From Vibrio chagasii (GTDB lineage Bacteria > Pseudomonadota > Gammaproteobacteria > Enterobacterales > Vibrionaceae): a stretch of DNA of 64,000 nucleotides. Where the stretch lies: NCBI RefSeq assembly GCF_024347355.1, contig NZ_AP025465.1, forward strand, positions 186,001-250,000, in the 5' to 3' direction. The notes under the pieces are model-generated. The model did not search any database, was not told the origin of the DNA, and saw only the letters and a list, made by a program, of their open reading frames with translations. Of this stretch, positions 45,841-56,274 are shown in pieces (within the stretch, counting starts at the first letter, position 1; every line of letters begins with the position of its first letter). The position numbers were made by a program, and so were the translations under genes.

Positions 45841-46188
45841 GGTGAACTCTAGCCAAATTTTTAACTTTTTATTTACGTGTAGCTTACGTTAAAACTATCA
45901 ATATGTACACTTGGTTGAGTATGATTTGTTCGCTTTTTTGGAACAAAGCCTACATTTTTAAATATGCACAAATATTCATACTTGGTGTAAATATTGCGTT
46001 GTTATGCGCTGTCTAATCCCTAATGTTGCCTCGGAGTCTTGAACACAAAATGACATTTTTTTTCACATTCGATCGGCCTACCTGAGACGTTTCTTGATCT
46101 TCCACTACAGTTTTGACTGTAAACTGTAGTAAAATTACGCTAATTTGTTTTTATACCGATTTATTTTGAATTGAACGAGGTCAGTCCT
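45841..46188. other. Divergent promoter region before gpmM
   Basis: The 348-bp region drives gpmM rightward and the WecA-like copy 2 leftward. It contains the inverted repeat at 46104-46130. No open frame of interest was seen. Confidence 0.65.
46104..46130. promoter_or_regulatory. Perfect 10-bp inverted repeat upstream of gpmM
   Basis: ACTACAGTTT and AAACTGTAGT are separated by 7 bp (TGACTGT). The repeat ends 58 bp before the gpmM ATG and has no T tract, so it looks more like an operator or a leader hairpin than a terminator. Confidence 0.5.
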
Positions 46189-47721
46189 ATGTCAGCTAAG
46201 AAGCCAATGGCTCTAGTGATCCTTGACGGTTACGGTTACCGTGAAGACAACCAAGACAACGCTATCGCGAACGCTAAGACACCAGTATTAGACGGTCTTA
46301 TTGCTAACCAACCTAACACGCTAATCTCTGCTTCTGGCATGGATGTAGGCCTACCGGATGGCCAAATGGGTAACTCTGAAGTTGGTCACACCAACATCGG
46401 TGCTGGTCGTGTGGTATACCAAGATCTTACTCGTATTACTAAGTCAATTGCAGACGGTGAATTCGGTCAAACTGAAGCGCTAGTGAATGCTATCGACAAA
46501 GCTGTGAAAGCGGATAAAGCGGTTCACATCATGGGTCTTATGTCACCAGGTGGCGTTCACTCTCATGAAGATCACATCTACGCAGCGGTTGAAATGGCAG
46601 CAGAGCGTGGCGCAGAGAAAATCTACCTACACGCATTCCTAGATGGCCGTGATACGCCACCACGTAGCGCAGAAAATTCTCTACAACGCTTCCAAGATCT
46701 GTTCTCTAAACTGGGCAAAGGTCGTGTGGCTTCTTTGGTTGGTCGTTACTACGCAATGGACCGAGATAACAACTGGGAACGCGTTCAAACTGCATACGAG
46801 CTTTTAACTGAAGCAAAAGCAGAGTTCACATTCGACACGGCAGTTGCTGGCCTAGAAGCCGCTTACGCTCGTGATGAAAACGATGAGTTCGTTAAAGCGA
46901 CTGAAATTAAAGCGGAAGGTGAAGAGTCTGCAGCTATCGTTGATGGTGATGCAGTTATCTTCATGAACTACCGTGCCGACCGTGCTCGTCAAATCACTCG
47001 CACATTCGTTGCTGATTTTGCTGGTTTTGAGCGTAACGTATTCCCAGCAATCGACTTTGTGATGCTGACTCAATACGCTGCTGATATTCCATTGCTATGT
47101 GCATTCCCACCGGCTTCTCTAGAGAACACTTACGGTGAGTGGTTATCTAAGCAAGGTAAAACGCAGCTACGTATTTCAGAAACAGAGAAATACGCGCACG
47201 TGACTTTCTTCTTCAATGGCGGTATCGAAGACGAGTTCGAAGGCGAAGAGCGTCAACTTGTTGCTTCTCCAAAAGTAGCGACTTATGACCTACAGCCTGA
47301 AATGAGCGCACCAGAACTCACTGAAAAGCTAGTTGCAGCAATCAAAGGTGGCAAATACGACGCTATCGTTTGTAACTTCCCTAACTGTGACATGGTTGGT
47401 CACACTGGCGTTTACGATGCAGCAGTGAAAGCCGTAGAGTCTCTAGACGAATGTCTTGGTAAAGTGGTTGAAGCAATTCAAGAAGCTGACGGCCAACTGC
47501 TTATCACAGCAGACCACGGTAACGCAGAAATGATGGTTAACCCAGAAACGGGCGGCATCCACACAGCACACACTAATCTACCAGTGCCACTTATCTACGT
47601 AGGTAACAAAGACGTTGAGTTCAAAGAGGGCGGTAAACTGTCTGACCTTGCACCAACAATGCTATCTCTAACGGGTACAGAGATCCCTGCTGAAATGTCA
47701 GGTGATGTTTTAGTTAAGTAA
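46189..47721 (+). CDS. gpmM: 2,3-bisphosphoglycerate-independent phosphoglycerate mutase
   Basis: It interconverts 3- and 2-phosphoglycerate in glycolysis and gluconeogenesis. The 510-residue length from ATG 46189 matches the family; GAGG lies 8 nt upstream. Motifs include [15 protein letters not shown] (metal Asp), [20 protein letters not shown] with the catalytic Ser, [41 protein letters not shown] and [12 protein letters not shown]. The enzyme is cytoplasmic and manganese-dependent in relatives. A terminator follows directly. Confidence 0.97.
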   Translation: MSAKKPMALVILDGYGYREDNQDNAIANAKTPVLDGLIANQPNTLISASGMDVGLPDGQMGNSEVGHTNIGAGRVVYQDLTRITKSIADGEFGQTEALVNAIDKAVKADKAVHIMGLMSPGGVHSHEDHIYAAVEMAAERGAEKIYLHAFLDGRDTPPRSAENSLQRFQDLFSKLGKGRVASLVGRYYAMDRDNNWERVQTAYELLTEAKAEFTFDTAVAGLEAAYARDENDEFVKATEIKAEGEESAAIVDGDAVIFMNYRADRARQITRTFVADFAGFERNVFPAIDFVMLTQYAADIPLLCAFPPASLENTYGEWLSKQGKTQLRISETEKYAHVTFFFNGGIEDEFEGEERQLVASPKVATYDLQPEMSAPELTEKLVAAIKGGKYDAIVCNFPNCDMVGHTGVYDAAVKAVESLDECLGKVVEAIQEADGQLLITADHGNAEMMVNPETGGIHTAHTNLPVPLIYVGNKDVEFKEGGKLSDLAPTMLSLTGTEIPAEMSGDVLVK

Positions 47722-47745
47722 CTTTTAACTTTCATCGAATACTAG

Positions 47746-47777
47746 AACGGCTGCACGCGAGTGTGGCCGTTTTTTTG
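47746..47777 (+). terminator. Terminator after gpmM
   Basis: The stem AACGGC-TGCAC with GTGTG-GCCGTT has a GCGA-type loop and is followed by seven T. Confidence 0.88.
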
Positions 47778-47796
47778 TATCTGGATCTTGAAGAAT

Positions 47797-47966
47797 AGAT
47801 GCGGGATGCGAGTAAACGGGATTCGAAGAGCTGAAGGGCAGATGCGAGATACGAGTAAACGAGATGAGAAGAGCTTAAGGGTAGATGTGGGATACGAGTA
47901 ATCGGGATACGAAGAGCTTTAAGAGCAGATTCGAGATGCGAGTAAGCGAGATGAGAAGAGCTAAAC
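47797..47966 (+). repeat. Dispersed repeat, forward copies only
   Basis: About four tandem units of roughly 40 bp (for example GATGCGGGATGCGAGTAAAC, then GGGATTCGAAGAGCTGAAGG) run from the gpmM terminator to the toxin stop codon. This is the cleanest tandem array in one orientation. Unit ends are marked by GAAGAGCT. Confidence 0.88.
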
Positions 47967-47967
47967 G

Positions 47968-48315
47968 CTATTTGTAGAGTATGCAGTGTTGAATGAGCAG
48001 TTGTTCTAAATTTTGTTTTTGCAATGCTATCACATCTACCATTACTCTCGTTTTTTTCGGGTGAGCTGACGGTAACGTTCGGTAGATAATACGAAAGCTA
48101 TCGAGGTGAAATTCGCGAAAGTTTTTCACTCCAAGCTCTAGTAAAGGAGGGGCAATGTTTGCAGCATGAGGGTTATCAGAAACTAAGGCTTCAAATCGGT
48201 CGAGAAGAGCTTCTATGCGTTCTATGACGGCCCCTTCACTCGAATAATCACTTAAGTAGTTAATTAATGCATCAAGTAATTGATCAAAGGTGTCTGTGTA
48301 CTCGATGGTTGTCAT
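47968..48315 (-). CDS. Type II toxin, RelE/ParE-like
   Basis: This 115-residue protein has the RelE/ParE fold order: an N-terminal helical pair (TDTFDQLLDALINYLSDYS), then REFHLDSFRIIYRT and RVMVDVIALQKQN in the β-sheet core. Members either cut mRNA on the ribosome (RelE) or poison gyrase (ParE); which applies cannot be told here. It lies one base after the antitoxin stop, the usual antitoxin-first order. It is 3' bordered by the repeat array. Confidence 0.8.
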   Translation of the reverse strand: MTTIEYTDTFDQLLDALINYLSDYSSEGAVIERIEALLDRFEALVSDNPHAANIAPPLLELGVKNFREFHLDSFRIIYRTLPSAHPKKTRVMVDVIALQKQNLEQLLIQHCILYK

Positions 48316-48316
48316 A

Positions 48317-48568
48317 TTATTGAACCGACTGCTTACGCTTTGCCAATTTATCTCGAATCTGAGCGCTGGAGTTTACTCGGCCATGTTTTTCATCATCAAC
48401 AGAAAATGATAATAGTTTCATTAATGCTATCGCTTCATCTCTACGCTTTCGATCTTCATAAGATTCAATCGTATAAGCGGGTTTACCATTTTGAGTAATG
48501 GTCATAGGCTCCGATAAATCGAGGTTAGCCGCGTGCTTTTTTAAGTAACTTATCGTTTCAGTGGACAT
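48317..48568 (-). CDS. Type II antitoxin, Phd/YefM-like
   Basis: The 83-residue protein begins MSTETISYLKKHAANLDLSE followed by PMTITQNGKPAYTIESYED, the Phd/YefM DNA-binding fold with the typical TxNGKPxxV-like turn. The disordered C-terminal half should wrap the toxin. I chose ATG 48568, because AAGAG is 9 nt upstream, over ATG 48574. It probably represses its own operon with the toxin. Confidence 0.82.
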   Translation of the reverse strand: MSTETISYLKKHAANLDLSEPMTITQNGKPAYTIESYEDRKRRDEAIALMKLLSFSVDDEKHGRVNSSAQIRDKLAKRKQSVQ

Positions 48569-48676
48569 TATCATTATCTCTTAATGTAGAAGTTTAAATG
48601 TAGACTATATTTAGTCTGATGACAACGGCACTTCTTGATGGTGAACTTTTATATTATCGATCTAGCGTGATAAGGC

Positions 48677-49162
48677 TTATTGCGTTCTATCTATAACCGA
48701 ACGCTCAAAGTCGAGTAACCACTCTTTGCGATTCATGCCGCCGGTATAGCCGGTTAATGTTCCATTGGCACCAATCACTCGGTGGCAAGGGACTACGATG
48801 CTAAACGGGTTCTTGCCGTTCGCACCACCCACCGCTCTCACTGCTTTGGGATTGCCCATTCTCTTTGCTTGTTCGCCATAGCTAATAGTTTCGCCATAAG
48901 GAATAGAAGTGAGAGCCTGCCAAGCTGATTTTTGAAAGTCCGTGCCTTTTGTCGCTTTCAATGGCAAATCAAATTCAGTTCTTTGACCAGCAAAATACTC
49001 GTCGAGTTGGCGAGATACTTTGAGGCATAATTCATTGGGATTGCAATCAATAGCCTCATCATGGTTCACATGGTCGATTTCTATAATCGATACGCCATCA
49101 CTAACAATGATTATCTTACCAATCGGCGCTTCGTAGAGCATTTTGTGAGTACTGCCTTCCAT
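48677..49162 (-). CDS. ogt: Methylated-DNA-[protein]-cysteine S-methyltransferase
   Basis: This suicide repair enzyme moves methyl groups from O6-methylguanine or O4-methylthymine to its own cysteine. The 161-residue protein carries the active motif IVVPCHRVIGANGTLTGYTG near residue 125, and PFQKSAWQALTSIPYGETIS-type sequence (FQKSAWQALTSIPYGETISY) with the Arg-finger helix KAVRAVGGANGKNP. The lack of an AraC domain makes it Ogt-like and not Ada. Confidence 0.95.
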   Translation of the reverse strand: MEGSTHKMLYEAPIGKIIIVSDGVSIIEIDHVNHDEAIDCNPNELCLKVSRQLDEYFAGQRTEFDLPLKATKGTDFQKSAWQALTSIPYGETISYGEQAKRMGNPKAVRAVGGANGKNPFSIVVPCHRVIGANGTLTGYTGGMNRKEWLLDFERSVIDRTQ

Positions 49163-49502
49163 GCCATCTCCTTTCTTCTAGTCTCTTTCTACTCTAAAGC
49201 ACTTAGAACTTCGTATCAGCTTGAAGCTTTTAACCCTTTCAGTATCTCGAACTTATTTTTAATCTTTTCGTATCTCGATACCCGAATCTCGCATCTACTG
49301 CAGTACCTTAAGTCGTCATTACAGAACTGAGGGACGAAGTGTCTGGAATCTCAAACAACGCGGTATTAGCAATGGAGAATAGATTTCCTACCAGGCTCGC
49401 TCCTCGCTATAGGGAATGATGGGTTGAACTCGAATGTCACTTGAGCCTGATATTTGTTCCGAAATCCTTTCGCATCTGCTTTTTAATCTTTTCGAATCCC
49501 GA
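49163..49502. repeat. Repeat-rich gap after the MATE gene
   Basis: Degenerate reverse units (TTTTCGTATCTCGATACCCG) occur at about 49245-49300. The short dispersed repeat copy B is at 49312-49351. Further reverse units at 49465-49525 continue into the MATE coding sequence. The reading frames here are low-complexity repeat artefacts. Confidence 0.75.
49312..49351. repeat. Short dispersed repeat, copy B
   Basis: GTCGTCATTACAGAACTGAG then GGACGAAGTGTCTGGAATCT. It differs from copy A (23356-23394) at only a few positions. Confidence 0.75.
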
Positions 49503-50846
49503 TTACTCGCATCCCGAATCTGCTTTACCCCTTATACGAAGCGCAAACAAATACCCTGAAATGCCACCCATTATGTTTCCTAGCGCTAGTCCAATAAATA
49601 GGCCTTCGACACCATCAATTTGGCTGCCTACCCAGGCAAATGGCAGGGTAAATACGAACAGGCGCATGAAGCTCCACTGGAAGGCTTTTAATGGTTGATG
49701 CATCGCATTCATTGCACTTATCAGCATCATCACAATACCTTGGAACCCGTAACTAAATGGCACGACTAACAGATAGTGCCACAAAATACCTCGAACCGAC
49801 TCTTCCTGAGAAAAGAGCGCGGCTAAAGGGATGCTCAGTGGCACCATCATTAAAAAGATCAAACCTTGGAATAGCACGGCGAAACGCATGCTCAAGAATA
49901 GAGCTTTGAAACTGCGTTGTGGATTCTCTGCGCCAAAGTTTTGCGCCATAAAAGGGGTAAGAGCGGAAGTGAGAGACATTAAGACGATGATCAGAATCGA
50001 TTCAATACGCTGAGCAGCACCATAAGCGGCAACGGCTTCGGTTCCTTGCTTGGCCAGCATCATCATAATGATAGCCCCCGCGAGTGGGTTCAGCGCGTTT
50101 GAAAGTGCGGCGGGTGTTCCAATGGTGAGGATTTGTTTCCAGTCATCAATGATGTTTTTTAGTTTGGGTGGAGCAAGCAGCTTTTCTCGTATGGTTAACA
50201 CATACAGTGAGCCACATAACGCACCAAACCAACTGAAACCACTTGCAATGGCTGCGCCTTGAATCCCTAGCTCAGGAAAAGGTCCGTAACCGAAGATCAG
50301 CAGCGGGTCGAGAATGCCGTTAATCAGGCCCGCCAACATCATGATCTTGGCAGGGGTTTTGGTATCGCCACTCGCTCGTATCGCGCTATTGCCTGCCATT
50401 GGAATAACAAGTAGCGGTATAGCTAAATACCAGACCGTCATGTATTCAGATATCAGTGGCAGTAATTCTGGCTCTGCCCCCAATAAGGTAAACATGGGTT
50501 CTAGAGTTACCAGCCCTAGTGTTGATGCAAACCCAACAAGCAGTACGGCAAGCAATAATCCATGGCAAGTAAAGCGAGCTGCATTTTGTGCGCAGCCTTG
50601 GCCCAGTAGCCGCCCAATACAGGTGGAAAGCCCTACACCGATGCCCATGGTGATGCAGTTGATGGCGAAGGTAACTGGGAAGGTAAAGCTCACGGCAGCC
50701 AGTGCTTGTGTGCCAAGCAGTGAGATAAAGAAAGTATCGACCAAGTTAAACATCAAGATCGCAACCATACCGAAGATAGTCGGAATGGTCATGGTACGTA
50801 ATGTACTCGCAATTGGGGCGGTTAATAGCCCGTGCTTATCTTGCAT
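49503..50846 (-). CDS. MATE-family multidrug efflux protein
   Basis: This 447-residue inner-membrane transporter has about 12 helices. Typical segments are PTIFGMVAILMFNLVDTFFI with LGTQALAAVSFTFPVT, GIGVGLSTCIGRLLGQG, and the second-half SALTPFMAQNFGAENPQRSF. MATE proteins export cationic drugs in exchange for Na+ or H+. The final residues KADSGCE and the TAA stop (49503-49526) are encoded by a dispersed repeat unit, so the original C-terminus was probably replaced. No regulator is adjacent. Confidence 0.92.
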   Translation of the reverse strand: MQDKHGLLTAPIASTLRTMTIPTIFGMVAILMFNLVDTFFISLLGTQALAAVSFTFPVTFAINCITMGIGVGLSTCIGRLLGQGCAQNAARFTCHGLLLAVLLVGFASTLGLVTLEPMFTLLGAEPELLPLISEYMTVWYLAIPLLVIPMAGNSAIRASGDTKTPAKIMMLAGLINGILDPLLIFGYGPFPELGIQGAAIASGFSWFGALCGSLYVLTIREKLLAPPKLKNIIDDWKQILTIGTPAALSNALNPLAGAIIMMMLAKQGTEAVAAYGAAQRIESILIIVLMSLTSALTPFMAQNFGAENPQRSFKALFLSMRFAVLFQGLIFLMMVPLSIPLAALFSQEESVRGILWHYLLVVPFSYGFQGIVMMLISAMNAMHQPLKAFQWSFMRLFVFTLPFAWVGSQIDGVEGLFIGLALGNIMGGISGYLFALRIRGKADSGCE

Positions 50847-50904
50847 GTAAAACGCCAGTTGGAACGAAAGGTGTAGGATAAACAGATGTGGCTTGGAAAG
50901 AAAG

Positions 50905-51137
50905 AAAAGCTAAAAGCAGATGAGAGATGCGAGTGAACGAGATGCGAAGACCTTGAAGAGCAGATACAAAGAATTAGATGAGGGTAACGGGATTCGAGAT
51001 ACGAAAGGCGAAAGGCAAGAACAAAAGAAGGCGGTTCTATTTTTTGCCTGCTCTTGCCTTTCGCTACTCGTTTACTCGAATCCCGCATCAGCTCTTATTC
51101 TCTTCGCTACTCGTTTACTCGCATCCCGCATCTGCCT
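50905..51137. repeat. Dispersed repeat, inverted pair
   Basis: Forward units (GATGCGAGTGAACGAGATGC) are followed by reverse units (CTACTCGTTTACTCGAATCC and CGCATCCCGCATCTGCC). The reverse arm ends 28 bp before the groE promoter. Confidence 0.82.
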
Positions 51138-51165
51138 CTTAGATCACAAAATTTCCTTTCCACCC

Positions 51166-51193
51166 CTTGGGATCTTTCACTTCGCCCCAACAT
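51166..51193 (+). promoter_or_regulatory. Sigma-32 heat-shock promoter of groESL
   Basis: The -35-like CTTGGG preceded by CACCC (51166-51171) and the -10-like CCCCAACAT (51185-51193) are separated by 13 bp. This fits the sigma-32 consensus (CTTGAA, 13-17 bp, CCCCAT-T). It lies 67 bp upstream of groES. Confidence 0.75.
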
Positions 51194-51260
51194 ACTCTTT
51201 AACCCCATGCCAATCGTGGCAACTATCAAATTAAATGGAAATTATCAGGAGATACGACCG

Positions 51261-51551
51261 ATGAATATCCGTCCTCTACACGACCGAGTTATCGTTGAGC
51301 GCCAAGAAGTTGAATCTAAATCTGCTGGTGGCATCGTTCTAACTGGTTCTGCCGCTGAAAAGTCAACACGCGGTGTAATTCTAGCTGTAGGCAAAGGCCG
51401 CATCCTAGAAAACGGTTCAGTACAACCATTGGACGTTAAAGTTGGCGACACTGTTATCTTTGCTGAAGGCTACGGCACTAAGTCTGAAAAAATCGACGGC
51501 AAAGAAGTTCTGATCATGTCTGAAAACGACATCATGGCGATCGTTGAGTAA
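51261..51551 (+). CDS. groES: Co-chaperonin GroES
   Basis: This 96-residue heptameric lid of the GroEL chamber has [20 protein letters not shown], the mobile loop [15 protein letters not shown], and [22 protein letters not shown] 51261 has CAGGAG upstream and gives the exact family length. It is co-transcribed with groEL after 52 bp, under the heat-shock promoter. Confidence 0.98.
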   Translation: MNIRPLHDRVIVERQEVESKSAGGIVLTGSAAEKSTRGVILAVGKGRILENGSVQPLDVKVGDTVIFAEGYGTKSEKIDGKEVLIMSENDIMAIVE

Positions 51552-51579
51552 TCCGCGCTATACAAACTGAACTGACTGA

Positions 51580-53250
<1,671 letters not shown>

Positions 53251-53280
53251 TCCCCCTCGCTATTTATAGTGACATTGAAA

Positions 53281-53309
53281 ACGGAGACTTCGGTCTCCGT
53301 TTTTTTTGT
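53281..53309 (+). terminator. Terminator after groEL
   Basis: ACGGAGAC, a TTCG tetraloop, GTCTCCGT, then nine T. This is a textbook intrinsic terminator. Confidence 0.96.
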
Positions 53310-53350
53310 TCTTATCTCATCTCGTTACCCGAATCTCGCATCTGCCTCTA
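53309..53350 (-). repeat. Dispersed repeat, single short reverse copy
   Basis: ATCTCGTTACCCGAATCTCG then CATCTGCCT, immediately after the groEL terminator. It is a truncated single unit of the family. Confidence 0.65.
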
Positions 53351-53478
53351 CCTGCTCTATACTCAAAAAGATAGCTATGACAGAGAGATAACATGTCTGG
53401 TTGTTGAATAAAGCATAATAAACGCTTGCTTGAGCATATATTAAATCAAGTTAACAATAAGTCAGTGGAGACTCCCCA

Positions 53479-54036
53479 ATGAAAAAACTACTTTCAGTAC
53501 TTGCTGTGTCGGCAGCGGTAATGGCACCAGCGGCATTCGCTTCTTCGCCTGTTATGTTTTCAACAATCAACGGCTTCAACGCACCTGATTCAGATGCAGT
53601 TGGTGGTGTGCGCTTGGCTCTGCTTCACGGACAAGTAAACGACCTTAAGGGTGTCGACCTTGCGGTTGTGGGTATGTCTGAGACTCAAACAACAACGGGT
53701 GTGAACCTTGGTATTTTTGGTGCATCTAAAGTGAACCAAGAGATGACAGGTGCATCGCTAGGTTTCTTCAACTGGAATACGGGTAAAACAACGGGTCTTA
53801 ACCTGGGTGCTGTGAACATCACTAACGATGTAAAAGGTGCCAACGTGAGCTTCGTAAACTACTCTGAAGGCGACACTATGGTTGATGTTGGTGCGGCGAA
53901 CCTTTCAGAGGTGTCGACTGTACAGGTTGGCATCTTCAACAAAACCAACAAAATCGAAGGTGTACAGATTGGTCTGATCAACTGTGCGGATAACGGTTTC
54001 TTCCCGTGCTTCCCAATTGTGAACTTTGCGAAGTAA
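53479..54036 (+). CDS. Secreted protein of the VC2662 type
   Basis: This 185-residue protein has a Sec signal (MKKLLSVLAVSAAVMAPAAFA, cut after AFA). The mature part is built of short repeats in which a hydrophobic-Gly pattern recurs every 20-25 residues: GVDLAVVGMSE, GVNLGIFGAS, GASLGFFNWN, GLNLGAVNIT, GANVSFVNYS, VQVGIFNKTN and VQIGLINCAD. This suggests a β-helix or β-solenoid. The V. cholerae gene VC2662 lies near groESL-1, so position agrees. The function is unknown. Two late Cys (NCADNGFFPC) may form a disulfide. Confidence 0.78.
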   Translation: MKKLLSVLAVSAAVMAPAAFASSPVMFSTINGFNAPDSDAVGGVRLALLHGQVNDLKGVDLAVVGMSETQTTTGVNLGIFGASKVNQEMTGASLGFFNWNTGKTTGLNLGAVNITNDVKGANVSFVNYSEGDTMVDVGAANLSEVSTVQVGIFNKTNKIEGVQIGLINCADNGFFPCFPIVNFAK

Positions 54037-54061
54037 GGTATAGTTTTACTACTCTGATTCG

Positions 54062-54097
54062 TAACGCCTAAGTGCTTCTTACTTAGGCGTTATTTCT
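54062..54097 (+). terminator. Terminator after the VC2662-like gene
   Basis: TAACGCCTAAGT and ACTTAGGCGTTA form a 12-pair stem with a 7-nt loop and a modest T tract. Confidence 0.8.
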
Positions 54098-54231
54098 ACT
54101 CTGTATTTTAATATCCAGGTTCAAACTCTCTCGTACTGAATAATATAAGCATGTTGTTTTATATTTATTGTTGCAGTGAGTTTATTCATAAGTACAATGT
54201 GCGCTAAATTCACAACGATGATTGATATGCT

Positions 54232-55710
54232 TTGATTAATCCCCATACTATCGATTTTAAGAAGGCTTTCTTAGGCCTGACCGCCAGTTTTTTAGTAGTT
54301 TTGAGCTTATTGCTCGTTGATTCAGCGGAAGAATCAGACACACAGTATGGATCAGAAAACCAAGGCGTAACCCATGCACTCACTGAGCTCACTCAGATAC
54401 TGAATGCGTTAGAGTACAACATTACAGCGCTCCACCCATTACATGGTGAGACTTATACCTTTTCGCATGAAAAAAAGACGGAGGACGATACCTGCTATTT
54501 TATTAGTGAAGGGCAGAAAGACCCTCTTTTTGATTTTATGTTCTCAGGCCCTACCGAGATGTGTGACTCTCAATCTGCGCTGTATAGGGAAGCGAGCAAG
54601 CGTCTGTTTATTGCTCCAACGATGGCTTACTTTACGAACACCATCAGTAGTGTCTCCGCCATTTATTTTATTTCCAAAGATAAATTTATCATCTCGGCCC
54701 CCTCGGATATTGCCCAATATATGAAAGGCGATACGTTTGACTCGATCGTTAGTCGTCGGCCCTATTGGATCAATACCATCCGCTATGGCGTATCTCAAAA
54801 TAGAGATAAGGTTGTGTATACCGGCCAATACGACGATTACCTGACTGGTGAGAAAGTGGTGACCTTAACCAAAGGGATCTATATCAACGGTGAGTTTAAA
54901 GGGGTATTAGGTATTGATGGCTATACCTCTAGCTTATTTTCGAATGCGAAGCATGGCTATGAGATTACTAGTGTCAGCGGCAGGAATAAATATGGCTTGT
55001 TGGATTACTCTTTTTCACAACCCTTGTACGTGGATGGGGTGAATACGCAGCTGTATTTGACCATTCAAGAAACGAAGAGCGAGCACTTCTTACACATACT
55101 GGAAAGGGACTACAAAGGGTTACTGGTACTCTTGTTCTTGTATGTGGTTGCAGCATGGCGGCTATGGCGATTTTATCGTGAGCAAAGACACCGCCGCTTA
55201 AATGATCTTTCAATGACCGATCCATTAACAGGGTTACTCAATCGCAGTGGCTTTGAAGCGCAATTTTTGGCGCAAGATGAGAGAAATATTTTAGGGATTG
55301 GTGTCTTTGAAATCGATGATTTAAAGGCGATCTGCGATCGGTATGGCAATGAGATTGGTGATAGGGTGATTTGTCACGTTGCTAAACTTATCGTCAACAG
55401 CGTGAGGCAACACGATATCGTGGCGAGATTTGATGGCCGGGAGTTCGTGGTGGCGATTGCGGGAGAGTCGTTAGAATTGCTTTCTTCAATATTTGAACGA
55501 ATCCAGAGCGATATTAGTTTACAGAACTACCAGTGTTCGACAGGAGAGAAAGTGGCTATTTCGGTTTCTGGGGGAGCAGTGCTCTACTCTTTACATAAGT
55601 TCGAGAGTATCGGACACCTATGGAAAAATCAGAGTGTCCGTTCTTCAAGTAAACAGCTGAGCATTGCTAAGTCCTTGGGCGCAAATCAACTGTGTATCCA
55701 CGTTCATTGA
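54232..55710 (+). CDS. Membrane sensor with a degenerate GGDEF domain
   Basis: This 492-residue protein has one membrane segment at about residues 12-30 (FLGLTASFLVVLSLLLV), a periplasmic sensor-like region (about 31-290, with SRRPYWINTIRYG and YDDYLTGEKVVTLTKGIYI typical of Cache-like domains), and a second membrane segment near 300-318. A GGDEF domain starts at SMTDPLTGLLNRSGFEAQFL. The active-site motif is DGREF (residues 401-405) instead of GGDEF, while the inhibitory-site RxxD is kept as RQHD (392-395). Catalysis is probably lost and c-di-GMP binding may remain. The start is TTG 54232 by frame; no strong ribosome site was seen. Confidence 0.83.
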   Translation: MINPHTIDFKKAFLGLTASFLVVLSLLLVDSAEESDTQYGSENQGVTHALTELTQILNALEYNITALHPLHGETYTFSHEKKTEDDTCYFISEGQKDPLFDFMFSGPTEMCDSQSALYREASKRLFIAPTMAYFTNTISSVSAIYFISKDKFIISAPSDIAQYMKGDTFDSIVSRRPYWINTIRYGVSQNRDKVVYTGQYDDYLTGEKVVTLTKGIYINGEFKGVLGIDGYTSSLFSNAKHGYEITSVSGRNKYGLLDYSFSQPLYVDGVNTQLYLTIQETKSEHFLHILERDYKGLLVLLFLYVVAAWRLWRFYREQRHRRLNDLSMTDPLTGLLNRSGFEAQFLAQDERNILGIGVFEIDDLKAICDRYGNEIGDRVICHVAKLIVNSVRQHDIVARFDGREFVVAIAGESLELLSSIFERIQSDISLQNYQCSTGEKVAISVSGGAVLYSLHKFESIGHLWKNQSVRSSSKQLSIAKSLGANQLCIHVH

Positions 55711-55712
55711 TA

Positions 55713-55750
55713 TACAAAGAAGCCTAGTCGTGTGACTAGGCTTCTTTGTA
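55713..55750. terminator. Bidirectional terminator
   Basis: TACAAAGAAGCCTAGTC and GACTAGGCTTCTTTGTA are a perfect 17-bp inverted repeat with a 4-nt loop, between convergent genes. Confidence 0.93.
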
Positions 55751-55785
55751 TTTGTGGTCTTGCTCACAGGTGACTGAGTGCAGCT

Positions 55786-56274
55786 TTATTTCTTCACGCG
55801 GCCTTTTCTCATCCACTTTTGGTGAACACCACGACGTAGGCTCTGGAAGCTGTTTTCCACTTTGTCGACACCAAGTAAGATCGCCAACGCTAATAGCGTG
55901 ATAATAACCGATTGTGAAAGGTGACCAAGCGCTATCATCATCCCAAGTGCCGCCAATACCCAAATAATGGCAGCTGAAGTCACACCATGAATTTTGCCAT
56001 CGAGTGTCATCATCACACCCGCACCCAGGAAACCAACACCAGTAATGATCTGGCCAAGTACACGAGCCTGATCGAGTGTGTTTGGAGATAGGCTAATCGC
56101 CATGGTAAGGAAGAAATAGGTACCGCTGATGATCAGAATCGAGGTTCTGATACCTACTGGTTTGCCGCGTGTTTGTCGCTCGATACCGATTAACGAACCA
56201 CACAGCATACACACTGCTAGCCCTGCCCAGCTAAAGGGGGCAAGGTTTAACGTTTGTTCTATAAATTGTGACAT
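55786..56274 (-). CDS. MgtC/SapB-family membrane protein
   Basis: This 162-residue protein has the MgtC N-terminal domain of four to five helices: LCGSLIGIERQTRGKPVGIR is the family signature, followed by RVLGQIITGVGFLGAGVMMT and KIHGVTSAAIIWVLAALGMM. It lacks the C-terminal ACT-like domain of Salmonella MgtC, so it belongs to the short group. MgtC proteins are linked to Mg2+ starvation survival, but members of the short group have no proven role. AGGAGG lies 6 nt upstream of ATG 56274. Confidence 0.9.
   Translation of the reverse strand: MSQFIEQTLNLAPFSWAGLAVCMLCGSLIGIERQTRGKPVGIRTSILIISGTYFFLTMAISLSPNTLDQARVLGQIITGVGFLGAGVMMTLDGKIHGVTSAAIIWVLAALGMMIALGHLSQSVIITLLALAILLGVDKVENSFQSLRRGVHQKWMRKGRVKK

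Larger units (their letters stand above)
50847..51260. other. groE upstream region with repeats and heat-shock promoter
   Basis: The 414-bp divergent gap holds forward repeat units (about 50905-51025), reverse units (about 51050-51137) and the groE heat-shock promoter at 51166-51193. A frame reading into groES from 51054 is repeat-derived and not its N-terminus. Confidence 0.8.

Noticed and set aside
51054..51260. N-terminal extension of groES
   Set aside because: The extension is repeat sequence plus promoter. GroES proteins start at the MNIRPLHDR position, and ATG 51261 has its own ribosome site.
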